In this document: piece by piece, positions 28,201 to 36,083 of the stretch
Position numbering within the stretch: position 1 is the first letter of the stretch
How the letters are laid out: every line of letters starts with the position of its first letter
Assembly (NCBI RefSeq): GCF_003315795.1
Contig: NZ_QMEY01000002.1
Location: 62,001 to 126,000 of the forward strand
Length of the DNA: 64,000 nucleotides
Origin: Spongiactinospora rosea
GTDB taxonomy: Bacteria > Actinomycetota > Actinomycetes > Streptosporangiales > Streptosporangiaceae
Direction of reading: 5' to 3'
Translations under genes and position numbers: made by a program
The notes under the pieces: model-generated
Told to the model about the DNA's origin: nothing
Databases searched by the model: none
What the model saw: the letters and a program-made list of their open reading frames with translations, nothing else

Positions 28201-30333
28201 CTCAAGGTCGAGATAGAGCCGGTAGTTGATCAGATTACGGAGCGCCTTCCACGTGTTGCGCTCCGCGGTGAATCTGGCCTCGGGCTTCTGCGCGAAGTCG
28301 GCCAGTTGGAGGTTGAGCGCGTCCGTGACCTTCTGGGCGATGACTTCATGGGTCAGGCCATCCGGGGCAGCGCTGAGCGCTCGATAGAGTGCACCGCGGA
28401 GCTGAACGACCTGCACGAAATCATTGAAGTGCCCGGCTTGCAGGCTCGCGTCCTGCCGGTTGTCAGTGAACGCCAGCAACTTGGTCTCGGGCCTGCTCAC
28501 TGCCGCGTCTTCGCGGAGGCTACGGACCACCGTGGAACTGATCACGCTGGTTGCAGAGCTCCGGCCCTCGACCGATAGTGACCCCAGCTTGGCGAAGTCG
28601 CTGCCGCGAACCTGCTCGTAGGATGTGCGGCAGGCCAAACAGAAGGTGAACGGAGCGGGGATGTAAGCCGCCCGTGTGCCTTCCTCGGCGATATGACCGT
28701 TTGCCGCGACAGTAACGACATTGGGAAGGTATTTCCGCTTGCTCGCGGTCACGCCCGGAGAGCCGTCGCTCCGCGTTTCCAACCACGACTCGGGAACTCG
28801 CTGATCCTCGATCGCCGTCTCGACGCTGTCCGGCCAGGGCAAGTCCGTCGAGATGTAGAGGTAACCGTCGCTCTCTTTACCACTTGCGTCGCTGTCCCGG
28901 CGCGAGGCAAAACGCTCGTCCACTTTTCGGACGGTCAAATACTCCTGACCGCACTCGCGGCAGAACGATGCGGGGATCAGGATGTGATCTTCTCTTCCGG
29001 TCTCGGGGACGACCGTCTGGTAGCGACTGGTGATGTATCGATCTTCTTCGGATTCGATGCTGAGGTAGAGGTCGTCTCCTTTGGAAAGGAATTGGTGCAG
29101 CCGGAAGGCGAAGACCGGCCGCTGCGTCCGGGGGTGGGCGATCGATGCGCCCAACTTGAGCATGTCCTGGATCGCTGTCGTGCAATCGTCTGAGTTGCGG
29201 CCGACGAGCTTGGCAAGCTCATCGGCGGCTTCCGGCACCGTGCGTGGCCGCGGTGGGCGGATCAGCTTCCCGGTTTCCGGGTCGGCCACGATTCCGAATT
29301 GGGACTCTACCCAGGCGGCGAGAGGACTCGCGGTGAAGGCTTCGTATGAGCGCACGGGAAGTTCGAGGCCGGCCACCGCCGCGGGGTCGGCAGCCGTGGC
29401 ACGCTCCAGCGTTTCTCCAATGACGTGCGCGCGAGAGACCGGGACCCCGAAGAGACGGCCGGCGGTTTCTGCGACCTTCGCTTTCCGCGATCGTTCGCTG
29501 CCCTCCGTGGTCATCGTCGCGGAGGTGCCGACGCACTGAATCTGATCTGCCTCACACGCGTCACGGACCCGCCGGACGAGCATCGCGACGTCCGCCCCTT
29601 GGCGTCCGCGGTAGGTGTGAAGTTCGTCGAGGACGAGCCAGTGCAGTCCGCGCGCAGCGGTGATAAGGCTGTCCCGCTCGTCAGGGCGGGTGAGGACCAG
29701 GTCGAGCATCACGTAGTTGGTGAGCAGGATGTCCGGTGGATCGGCCAAGATCGACCGGCGATCCTGCCCTCTGTCCTGACCGGTGTACCTGTTGAAGGTC
29801 ACCGGCTCACGCCCAGGCGGATATCCCTCCTGGAGGAATTTGCCGAGCTCATGCAGCTGACTGTTCGCCAGGGCGTTCATCGGATAGACGATGATGGCCT
29901 TCACGCCGGGCTGATAGGTCCCGCTCGCCTTCTGTCGGAGCACCCAGTCCACGATCGGGACGATGTAGCTCAGACTCTTCCCCGAGCCTGTGCCGGTCGT
30001 CAGCACATAACTTGCACCGCTCTGGGCGATCTCAACGGCCTCTCGCTGGTGCCGGTGAAGACTGAGCACCTGTCCATCGGACTCAGCCGTCTTGCCCACG
30101 CGGAAGATCTGCTCACACTCGGGTAGCAGACGGCGCTGTCGAACCAACTCGCTGATCGAACCGCCTGGCTCGAAGTTCGGGTTCAGGGAGAGGTAGGGGT
30201 CGGGCCACTGATCTCCGGCGGCTAGGCGATCTCGAACATGCTCCCTGATTCGCTCATCCGCGATCTCGGTGAACCCAGATGTGAACGCAGCATAGTCGGC
30301 GATCAACTGCTCGTGAACCTTGAAGACGTCCAT
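25237..30333 (-). CDS. Giant DEAD/DEAH helicase with DUF1998 and nuclease-like C-terminus (DrmA-DrmB or DruE-like)
   Basis: A 1,698-residue protein, first gene of the defence run, with ATG 30333. Walker A TTGTGSGKS (112-120), DELH (236-239) and SATM (271-274) form the first helicase lobe. A long insertion carries Zn-type Cys pairs (CRECG; CLACR). The second lobe has LGIDIVSLNAVAMRNVPPTP and QRAGRAGRSG. Another Cys cluster (CEYCG ... CESCGG) precedes DUF1998 with its signature CAKACYDCLLSFSN. The last 90 residues (VAVFIDGPDN, DEDAEEELRDRGWSVVRVPY) resemble the Vsr/DUF559 endonuclease fold. In DISARM the helicase (DrmA) and DUF1998 (DrmB) are separate proteins; Druantia DruE joins them. It probably loads on invading DNA; the nuclease tail is an inference from pattern only. 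Confidence 0.88.
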   Translation of the reverse strand: MDVFKVHEQLIADYAAFTSGFTEIADERIREHVRDRLAAGDQWPDPYLSLNPNFEPGGSISELVRQRRLLPECEQIFRVGKTAESDGQVLSLHRHQREAVEIAQSGASYVLTTGTGSGKSLSYIVPIVDWVLRQKASGTYQPGVKAIIVYPMNALANSQLHELGKFLQEGYPPGREPVTFNRYTGQDRGQDRRSILADPPDILLTNYVMLDLVLTRPDERDSLITAARGLHWLVLDELHTYRGRQGADVAMLVRRVRDACEADQIQCVGTSATMTTEGSERSRKAKVAETAGRLFGVPVSRAHVIGETLERATAADPAAVAGLELPVRSYEAFTASPLAAWVESQFGIVADPETGKLIRPPRPRTVPEAADELAKLVGRNSDDCTTAIQDMLKLGASIAHPRTQRPVFAFRLHQFLSKGDDLYLSIESEEDRYITSRYQTVVPETGREDHILIPASFCRECGQEYLTVRKVDERFASRRDSDASGKESDGYLYISTDLPWPDSVETAIEDQRVPESWLETRSDGSPGVTASKRKYLPNVVTVAANGHIAEEGTRAAYIPAPFTFCLACRTSYEQVRGSDFAKLGSLSVEGRSSATSVISSTVVRSLREDAAVSRPETKLLAFTDNRQDASLQAGHFNDFVQVVQLRGALYRALSAAPDGLTHEVIAQKVTDALNLQLADFAQKPEARFTAERNTWKALRNLINYRLYLDLERGWRITMPNLEQTGLLKVDYLDLPEIAAAQDLWDGTHYALRDDPAKAREDLLRTLLDELRRVLAIDADCLTEPGFAQLKEESRHYLDQPWAMEQTENVIYAAVAYPRAGGHGGLRSTKDLHLTGFGAYGKYLLREHHGLTRDDAHAMIRDMLAVAERCGLLADERGGYQLKASAILWRLGDGESGAEDRIRKQVAVERRPRVNPFFQRLYREKAANLAGLQGREHTAQVHNEVRAQREEQFRSGDLQVLYCSPTMELGIDIVSLNAVAMRNVPPTPANYAQRAGRAGRSGQPALVVTYCSSGYAHDQYYFRHRDQMVAGSVAAPRLDLTNEDLISSHVNAIWLAEIGLPLDSSIAGILDMDRPGFPLRATVATAAAARQAQLRAAERSRMVLSELTNELKITSWWHDDWIDRAAQDAPKEFDNAFERWRELYRTAQAEREEQHRIIGDLSTKKSVREAAISRRREAENQLKLLRSEDSEDFQTDFYSYRYLASEGFLPGYSFPRLPLRAYIAARNGKSTDVEFIHRPRFIAIREFGPDALIYHEGARYQVKEVQLAPTEQGGGGLDTRSARRCEYCGYLHDAVVGIDMCESCGGRLGKTMNRLLRLQTVKTVRRDRISSDEEERRRAGYDLVTSYRFNDHGVRPGRLDAEATRNGTAALALSYGDSATVRVTNMGRRRHTSAGFWINTQTGRWLSEKDAFTPELNHRDDASLVQTKQQVIPYVEDRRNILVSRMTRPASDEAAISFMYALERGIEAEFQLEDSELASELLPDEADHGRALFIESSEGGAGVLRRLVMETDALARAARKALEIAHFDVVTGEDTGGTVNGERCAKACYDCLLSFSNQPYHEMIDRHLARDLLLELSMADVPEPPASSPQDIWEPVRFDAEPNDPVHAFVCWLEEWEYRAPEQLSADLGGATPDMVYPGQVAVFIDGPDNSSGPGRDEDAEEELRDRGWSVVRVPYRGDYSQIVKKYPSVFGNSRREPH

Positions 30334-30708
30334 CCCGCCCGTATTCTTCGATCTTCGAAGCTCGTGGAAGGAGCAGCCTATCGGCCGATCGGGCCGTAAA
30401 GTAACGGCTCCTGGCCCTCGGCCTTCCCTATTATCACGATCCGTCGCGGAAAGTTACAGGCACACGAGCGAGCGGTCTCCCCGATGATGGGTGCCCCGCT
30501 CGACGTTGCCCCGCTGCGCCCCCATCGCGAGCGTGGAGACGGCCGACGAGCACCATGCGGCTTGATCATCCGGCTGGCAATGAGGTGCCGGTCGTTCGTA
30601 GCGAAACCTGTCACGCGACTCACCCACCTGTGCGATTTGCGGCCGCGGCTCCTGAAACGGGAATGAAGATTTGTCTATCGTGAAGGAGCAGGGAGGGCAG
30701 GGTGGAAC
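30334..30708. other. Divergent promoter region of the defence island
   Basis: A 375-base interval between the divergent DUF1998 helicase gene (minus) and the helicase/PLD gene (plus). No gene is recognised inside. It must carry the promoter of the six-gene minus run and that of the plus gene. The clearest structure is the inverted repeat at 30346-30360, listed separately. Confidence 0.5.
30346..30360. promoter_or_regulatory. Inverted repeat in the leader of the defence run
   Basis: CTTCGA-TCT-TCGAAG, a perfect 6-base inverted repeat with a 3-base spacer, 13 bases upstream of the helicase ATG. It could be a repressor operator or a small leader hairpin over the ribosome site. No dedicated regulator gene is adjacent. 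Confidence 0.4.
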
Positions 30709-32556
30709 GTGGGCTGGCGTGAGGAAATAGCCACAGCGCTGGACGAATGGATCGCTGCTGAGGGAGGAACGGGAGGTAAGCCGCGCTGGCGGCGGCTCGG
30801 TCGCGCGATCCGTACCGGCGACGGGCTCTACGTCGTGGATGTCCGGGGCACGGAACCGAACCCCGATCGGCTTGACGCTTTACGGCTGGCGGGCGCGGAG
30901 CAGGGGAGCGTCAGCCAGGGCTTCCCGGTCATGGACGTCTCACAGAGCGAATCCACACTCACCGTACGGGTGGCCGAGTTCGCCGACCCGGCCGACCCGC
31001 ACCTGTGGTCGATGCAGCAGCCGCCCACGTTCCTGGTGGACGCGCTCAAGGAGGGCCTCGCCTCGCTCGGCAGCGCACCGCTCGGTGACATGCTGGCCCA
31101 CCGGAAGCCCGGCGGCGAGCTCTCACGGACCCGGCCGCCGGCAGGGTTGTTCCCACCGCAGGAGACGGCCTACCAAGCGTGTCTCGGTACCGGAGTGTGG
31201 CTGGTCTGGGGCCCGCCGGGCACGGGCAAGACCATGGTGCTGAAGAAGGCGATCGGCGACCTGATCGCCGCAGGCAAGCGAGTCCTGCTCGTCTCGGCCA
31301 CCAACATCGCGGTGGACAACGCGCTGCTGGGTGTGCTCGACGAACGCCGCCACCCGCATGGGGCGATCGTACGAGTCGGCCCGCCGCAGTTGCGCAAGGT
31401 CGCCGAGAACGCGGACGTCTCTCTGCCTCTCCTGGTACGCGCTCGGCTCACGGCGACCGACGACAAGCGCCGCGATCTGTCGGCGCGGCTGGTGGTGGTA
31501 CGGAACCGGCTGCGCCGGCTTGGCGAGCTGGGCACGGCGCTGGCGGGATTCGACGCCGCTCGCTTCGCTCAGGACGAGATCTTCTTGGGAGCGCCCCAGC
31601 ATCGACCGGAGCGCTGTGAAGCAGCCGTGGCCCTCCACCGGACGCGGCTCGACTCACTCGCCGATGCCCTCGCCGCGGCCAAGCTGGAACGGGACCAGGC
31701 GAGCGCCGCTCACGCCGCCATGCATCCCGACCGCCGCCTGTGGGCTCAGGTGGACGAACTGGGCGCGGAGGCCGCCCGCGTCGATCAGGCCGCGACCCAG
31801 GCCGAGGCGGCGGCCCTGGAGGCGGCGCACGCGACCGCCGAGGCGCAACGCCTGATGAACGACCTGGAGACGCGCAGCGGGTTGGCCCGGCTACGCGCCA
31901 AACGTCCTCTCGCCGCCGCGCGGCAGACCCGCGACGCCGCCATGGAACGGGAACTCCACCTTGCGGAACGTGCGGCATCCGCCCGAGATGTGGCCGACCG
32001 GCGCCGTGCCGATCTGGTCCGCCAGGCCGAAGTCCTCGCCGACAGCGCGACGCACAGCCGCACCGAACTCCAAGAGGCGGAGCACCGTTTCACGACTGCT
32101 TCCGGTGAAGAGCGCCGCCTGACGGCGCGCGGCGTCCGAATCACCGTTTTCCTCCGCGACCCTTCCGACCGGCTACAGGACAGACACCTCGACCTGATCA
32201 ACCAAGTACGCACGGTGGCGCACACCGTCGTGTCCGTGAATCACATGCACCAGAAGATCGTGGTCATCGACGAGCGGACCGTCATGCTCGGCAGCCTGAA
32301 CGCTCTGTCGCAGAGCAGGACCCGCGAGATCATGCTGACGATGCGCGGCGCCCATTTCGCCAGAAGGATCCTCGAACACGAACACGCCGCCGAATTCTCC
32401 TCCCCACCTGCGTGCGGGCGGTGTGGTGGCAGCGATATCGACGTTCGGCGCAGAAAGAACGGCGAGTGGTACTGGCGCTGCTACGCCCGGACCTGCCAGG
32501 TGGGTTCCGCGGGGAGAGCCTGGCATGCACCCGTCGACTTCGGCACTCGGAGGTAA
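30709..32556 (+). CDS. DNA2/UPF1-type helicase N-lobe joined to a PLD half, with central helicase part missing
   Basis: A 615-residue protein from GTG 30709. The N-terminus leads into an AAA_11 lobe with Walker A GPPGTGKT (168-175) and motif Ia LLVSATNIAVDNAL. A long coiled coil (about 255-470) follows. From residue 472 (nt 32122) the protein becomes the C-terminal half of a phospholipase-D domain (GVRITVFLRDPSD) with HxK(x)4D at His514, Lys516, Asp521 and GSLN, then a zinc ribbon (CGRCGG ... CYARTC). Helicase motif II (DExx), the whole second RecA lobe and the first HKD motif are absent. Known relatives are about 1,100-1,200 residues, so this looks like an in-frame internal deletion. PLD-family DrmC is a DISARM component, so the divergent position is suggestive. 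It may be a broken gene or a reduced form. Confidence 0.75.
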   Translation: MGWREEIATALDEWIAAEGGTGGKPRWRRLGRAIRTGDGLYVVDVRGTEPNPDRLDALRLAGAEQGSVSQGFPVMDVSQSESTLTVRVAEFADPADPHLWSMQQPPTFLVDALKEGLASLGSAPLGDMLAHRKPGGELSRTRPPAGLFPPQETAYQACLGTGVWLVWGPPGTGKTMVLKKAIGDLIAAGKRVLLVSATNIAVDNALLGVLDERRHPHGAIVRVGPPQLRKVAENADVSLPLLVRARLTATDDKRRDLSARLVVVRNRLRRLGELGTALAGFDAARFAQDEIFLGAPQHRPERCEAAVALHRTRLDSLADALAAAKLERDQASAAHAAMHPDRRLWAQVDELGAEAARVDQAATQAEAAALEAAHATAEAQRLMNDLETRSGLARLRAKRPLAAARQTRDAAMERELHLAERAASARDVADRRRADLVRQAEVLADSATHSRTELQEAEHRFTTASGEERRLTARGVRITVFLRDPSDRLQDRHLDLINQVRTVAHTVVSVNHMHQKIVVIDERTVMLGSLNALSQSRTREIMLTMRGAHFARRILEHEHAAEFSSPPACGRCGGSDIDVRRRKNGEWYWRCYARTCQVGSAGRAWHAPVDFGTRR

Positions 32557-32666
32557 GCCCGGACCGTAGCATCCGGGCCCCCTGCCGGGGCAACGGTCGA
32601 GACGGCTCAGGCTCTATGTACGCGATAGTTTGGCCACGCCCCAGAGATGCGCTTGAGAGGTGCCGC

Positions 32667-34976
32667 ATGCCCACTACCGCCCGCGAACGACTGACTGAGT
32701 TACTCGATGGGGTGACAGATCCCGGCGCGTCGAGTGTTCATCGGAAGCTGCCCAAAAGCGCCCTGTCGGTGGCGGTCGATGGGGTCGGTCCTCTGCGATT
32801 TCCCATCTCCGATGAGCAGGCCGCGCAACTGCGGCGGCTCGGCCGCCGTGCGCGGTTCGGGCGCGGCGAGCAGACCCTGACCGATCCGGAGGTCCGCGAC
32901 ACCTGGGAGATCCCCAGCGACCTGGTGCACGTCGCCTGGACGGACGCGTTCGAAGGCGTCCTGGACGGAATGCGCGACGAGCTGGGCCTGCCACCGCACT
33001 GCCGGCTCATGCCGGAGCTGCATTCCATGCTTCTGTACGAGACCGGGCAGTTCTTCGTCGCGCACCAGGATTCCGAGAAGGACGACGCCATGGTCGGGAC
33101 ACTGGTGGTGACGCTGCCGTCCGCGTATGCCGGCGGTGAGCTAGTCATCGATCATCGAGGCCAGGCCACGAAACACCGCGGATCAAGGGTCAATGTCTCG
33201 CTCGTAGCCTTCTACGCCGACTGCCGCCACCAGGTTCTCCCCGTGAAGTCGGGCAACCGGATCACCCTTACCTACAACCTGCTGCTGGCGGGGGACGGCA
33301 TCGGCCCGGTCGCGGAAGGCCCTTTGGTCGGTGAGCTCGCGGACTGCCTCCACTCGCACTTCACCACCCCGGTCGCCCCGCCGTACGGCGGCCGTGCCGA
33401 GCGACCGAAGCGCTTGGCGTACCTGCTCAATCACGAGTACACCGCCCGAGGGCTGAGCTGGTCCCGGCTGAAGGGTTCCGACGCCGCAGGCGTCGCTTCG
33501 CTGCGGGCCGCGGCCGAGCGGGCGGGGTGCGAGGCGACCCTGGCCCTGGCGGAGATCCAGGAGACCTGGGATGCCTACGATCCCGATGAGGATCCGTGGT
33601 ACCGCGAGCATGACGAGAACGAGGAGGACCCCGGCGGCCATAAGGACTCCGGCGACGCGGACGACGGGCGCTACGTCCTCAACGACCTGATCGAATGCAC
33701 GATCACACTCGCCCACTGGATCGGCCCGGAAACCGGACGGCTTGAGCAGATCTCACTAGACCTCGGTGAAGCGGAGGTGGCCTCAACGACCCCGACGACC
33801 GATCTGACGCCCTACTCCTCGCAGTACGAGGGCTACATGGGCAACTACGGCAACACCCTGGACCGCTGGTATCGGCGAGCTGCGCTGATCATCTGGCCCC
33901 GTAGCCGGAACTTCGCCAACAGGGCCGAATCGTCCCCGGGCTGGGCGCTGGACGAGCTAAGTGAGATGGCCCGCGCCGGGGAGGTCGCGAAAGCGCGCGA
34001 AGCGGCGCAATCGCTGCGCCCCTTCTGGAACGCCTCGATTCAGTCCGGTCGGCAGGTTGAACTCTTCGGCAGGGCACTGCGAACCGCCGGGGCACTGGAT
34101 GACGCGCAAACGGCCGCCCTGCTCCTGAGCCCGTTCCCGTTGGAGCTGCTGGCGCCCGATCAAGCTCCGGCGCTCGCCAGGCTGGCGGCGCGCCATGGCG
34201 ACGCCTGGATCGGCGACCTACTACGCGAATGGAGCACGGGCTGGGGATTCGGCCCCTACGTCCATGCCCCGGAGCCGCTGCGATGGCTCGCCGATCTCCC
34301 GCGGCTGTGCGCGACGTTGCTGAGCGCGGACGACGACACGACCGCGCGCCACATCGTGGACCTGTCGTGGACGTGGTTCATGGACCGCATCCGCCCCGTA
34401 CTCGTCTCGCCGCTCACCAGCCGCTCGGCGGCGTGGCTGACCGCCCATGGAGAGCCGCTCTCCGGGATCATCGCGGCCGCCGCGCAGACCGGATCGACCA
34501 GGGTACTGGACGGCGCCATCACGGTCGCGAATACAGGCGGTGACCAGGCCCTCGTACTGGTAACGGCCGCGCTGCGCGTAGTGAAGCCGCACACCGCTGG
34601 CTTCGGCGAACTGGCCACCGGCTGCGCCGAACGCATTCGGGCATCGCTCGCCCGGCCCCCTCGTACGGAGGACGACTGGTCGATCGCCCTGCCCGCCGGA
34701 TGCGAGTGTGAGCTGTGCAAGGTCCTCGGCGCCTTCCTTCAGGACCCGAAACGGCGTGACTTCGACTGGCCGCTGGCGAAGGAGAAGCGCAGGCACGTCC
34801 ACACCCGGATCGACGACGCCGAGTTGCCGATCCATCACGAAACCAGGCGGCTGGGCCGACCGTACACCTTGGTGCTGACGAAGACCGAGGCGCTCTTCGA
34901 GCGGGATCGTATCGCGCGCGAGCGCCACCAGGCGGACCTGGCCTGGCTCACTGAGAACAGGGACTCTTTCATCTGA
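32667..34976 (+). CDS. Large 2OG-Fe(II) oxygenase (prolyl-4-hydroxylase-like fold)
   Basis: A 769-residue protein; ATG 32667 follows GAGAGG by six bases. Residues 110-205 carry the jelly-roll active site: YETGQFFVAHQDSEKDD gives His133 and Asp135, AFYADCRHQ gives His188, and SGNRITLTYNL gives Arg198 for 2-oxoglutarate. The remaining 560 residues are a helical region with no motif I recognise, plus an acidic low-complexity stretch near 300-325. Such proteins hydroxylate protein or nucleic-acid side chains; the substrate here is unknown. It starts 110 bases after the helicase/PLD gene on the same strand, so it may be co-transcribed with the defence island. Confidence 0.85.
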   Translation: MPTTARERLTELLDGVTDPGASSVHRKLPKSALSVAVDGVGPLRFPISDEQAAQLRRLGRRARFGRGEQTLTDPEVRDTWEIPSDLVHVAWTDAFEGVLDGMRDELGLPPHCRLMPELHSMLLYETGQFFVAHQDSEKDDAMVGTLVVTLPSAYAGGELVIDHRGQATKHRGSRVNVSLVAFYADCRHQVLPVKSGNRITLTYNLLLAGDGIGPVAEGPLVGELADCLHSHFTTPVAPPYGGRAERPKRLAYLLNHEYTARGLSWSRLKGSDAAGVASLRAAAERAGCEATLALAEIQETWDAYDPDEDPWYREHDENEEDPGGHKDSGDADDGRYVLNDLIECTITLAHWIGPETGRLEQISLDLGEAEVASTTPTTDLTPYSSQYEGYMGNYGNTLDRWYRRAALIIWPRSRNFANRAESSPGWALDELSEMARAGEVAKAREAAQSLRPFWNASIQSGRQVELFGRALRTAGALDDAQTAALLLSPFPLELLAPDQAPALARLAARHGDAWIGDLLREWSTGWGFGPYVHAPEPLRWLADLPRLCATLLSADDDTTARHIVDLSWTWFMDRIRPVLVSPLTSRSAAWLTAHGEPLSGIIAAAAQTGSTRVLDGAITVANTGGDQALVLVTAALRVVKPHTAGFGELATGCAERIRASLARPPRTEDDWSIALPAGCECELCKVLGAFLQDPKRRDFDWPLAKEKRRHVHTRIDDAELPIHHETRRLGRPYTLVLTKTEALFERDRIARERHQADLAWLTENRDSFI

Positions 34977-35402
34977 TCCTGCGCATTCGACCAGGGGATG
35001 GAACCCACGTCAGGCCAGGTAGATCCGATGTGCACGTATAAAGACGGTCCATGTGCGTCCGGTGGGGGCTCAGTCCTCGGACACGCACTCTGGTACATGC
35101 TGGGCCTCGCCTCGACAGTGACAACCCTCTCCGCGGGGTCTTGGCGTAGATCTTGTGGAAGATGCCGACGAGGTTGTCGACGCCGGTGTCGCGCTCGCCG
35201 CTGCCCAGTACGTTGAGTGCCGGCCGGGGCCCACCGCCGCCCTCGGCAACGCCTTTCACGTCGGCTGGGCCGAAATCAAGAAACACCGCTTGATGGTGAT
35301 ACCGGCCTGCGAAGGTGCCCGATGCTCGGCCGCGCCGCTTTGGCGCCATTTCGCCACCGACTCGCCTGAACTGGTCCGTTCAGTCTTGGTAGGGTTCATG
35401 CC
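34977..35402. other. Interval between the oxygenase and the TetR gene
   Basis: 426 bases without a gene I can support. A minus-strand stretch at about 35140-35260 reads as plausible protein (LGSGERDTGVDNLVGIFHKI) and may be a remnant of an unidentified gene. The TetR promoter and operator lie at the right end. Confidence 0.4.
35367..35382. promoter_or_regulatory. TetR-type operator upstream of the TetR gene
   Basis: TGAAC-TGGTCC-GTTCA, a perfect 5-base inverted repeat with a 6-base spacer, 20 bases before the TetR ATG. A near copy lies at 40680-40695. Position and symmetry suggest autoregulation by the adjacent TetR protein. Confidence 0.6.
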
Positions 35403-36077
35403 ATGGACGGACCTCAAGGAGCTAGGGCGCCTGCGACCGGTGAACGCCATGTTCACGGCGCAGGCCGGGATCCGGACCGGAAGCGGTCGGCGATCGTGCG
35501 AGCGGCCCACGAGGTGTTCCTGGAGCATGGGTACGGAGCCGCGACGATGGATCTCGTCGCGGCGACGGCGAATGTGTCCAAGGCGACTGTGTACGCGAAG
35601 TTCCGAAGCAAGGACGAGCTGCTCACTGAGATCATCGGCGGCGCCGCGAAGCGGATCCGCCAGGAGATCGACCACCACAGCGACCCGCACGAGGACCCCC
35701 GCACGCGGCTGACCGCACTCGCAGAACGCTATGCCCTGGTGTTGTTCGACCCGAGCACCGTCGGCCTGCTTCGCCTTGTCGTCGCCGAAGCGCACAAGCA
35801 GCCCGAGGTCGGGCGCCTCTATTTGGAGGGTGGTCCGCTACCGACGATCGCTCACCTGAGCGAGGCATTGCGTGAGCTGGTTTCCGCCGGCGGGCTGGAC
35901 ATCGACGACATCGACACCGCGGCCCTCCAGTTCGTGGGCATGTTGGAAGCACGCCGGCTCTACGCACTCCTCGACCCCGCCATGCTGCCCTCCAAGAAGG
36001 AGATCTCCGGCATCGCGACCGCGGCGGTCGATGTCTTCCTCGCCGCGTACGGCATCCGCGGCGAGGCCGTCACGTAG
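35403..36077 (+). CDS. TetR/AcrR-family repressor
   Basis: A 224-residue regulator from ATG 35403 (AGGG eight bases upstream). The first 25 residues are an unstructured tail. Residues 28-75 hold the TetR helix-turn-helix (IVRAAHEVFLEHGYGAATMD, then ANVSKATVYAKFRSKDELL). The C-terminal helical domain is of the AefR/TetR_C type and should bind a small ligand. It is convergent with the carboxylesterase gene and carries the operator at 35367-35382 in its own promoter; the same motif precedes the amidohydrolase at 40440. It probably represses the esterase-MFS-amidohydrolase set. Confidence 0.92.
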   Translation: MDGPQGARAPATGERHVHGAGRDPDRKRSAIVRAAHEVFLEHGYGAATMDLVAATANVSKATVYAKFRSKDELLTEIIGGAAKRIRQEIDHHSDPHEDPRTRLTALAERYALVLFDPSTVGLLRLVVAEAHKQPEVGRLYLEGGPLPTIAHLSEALRELVSAGGLDIDDIDTAALQFVGMLEARRLYALLDPAMLPSKKEISGIATAAVDVFLAAYGIRGEAVT

Positions 36078-36083
36078 CGCGGT

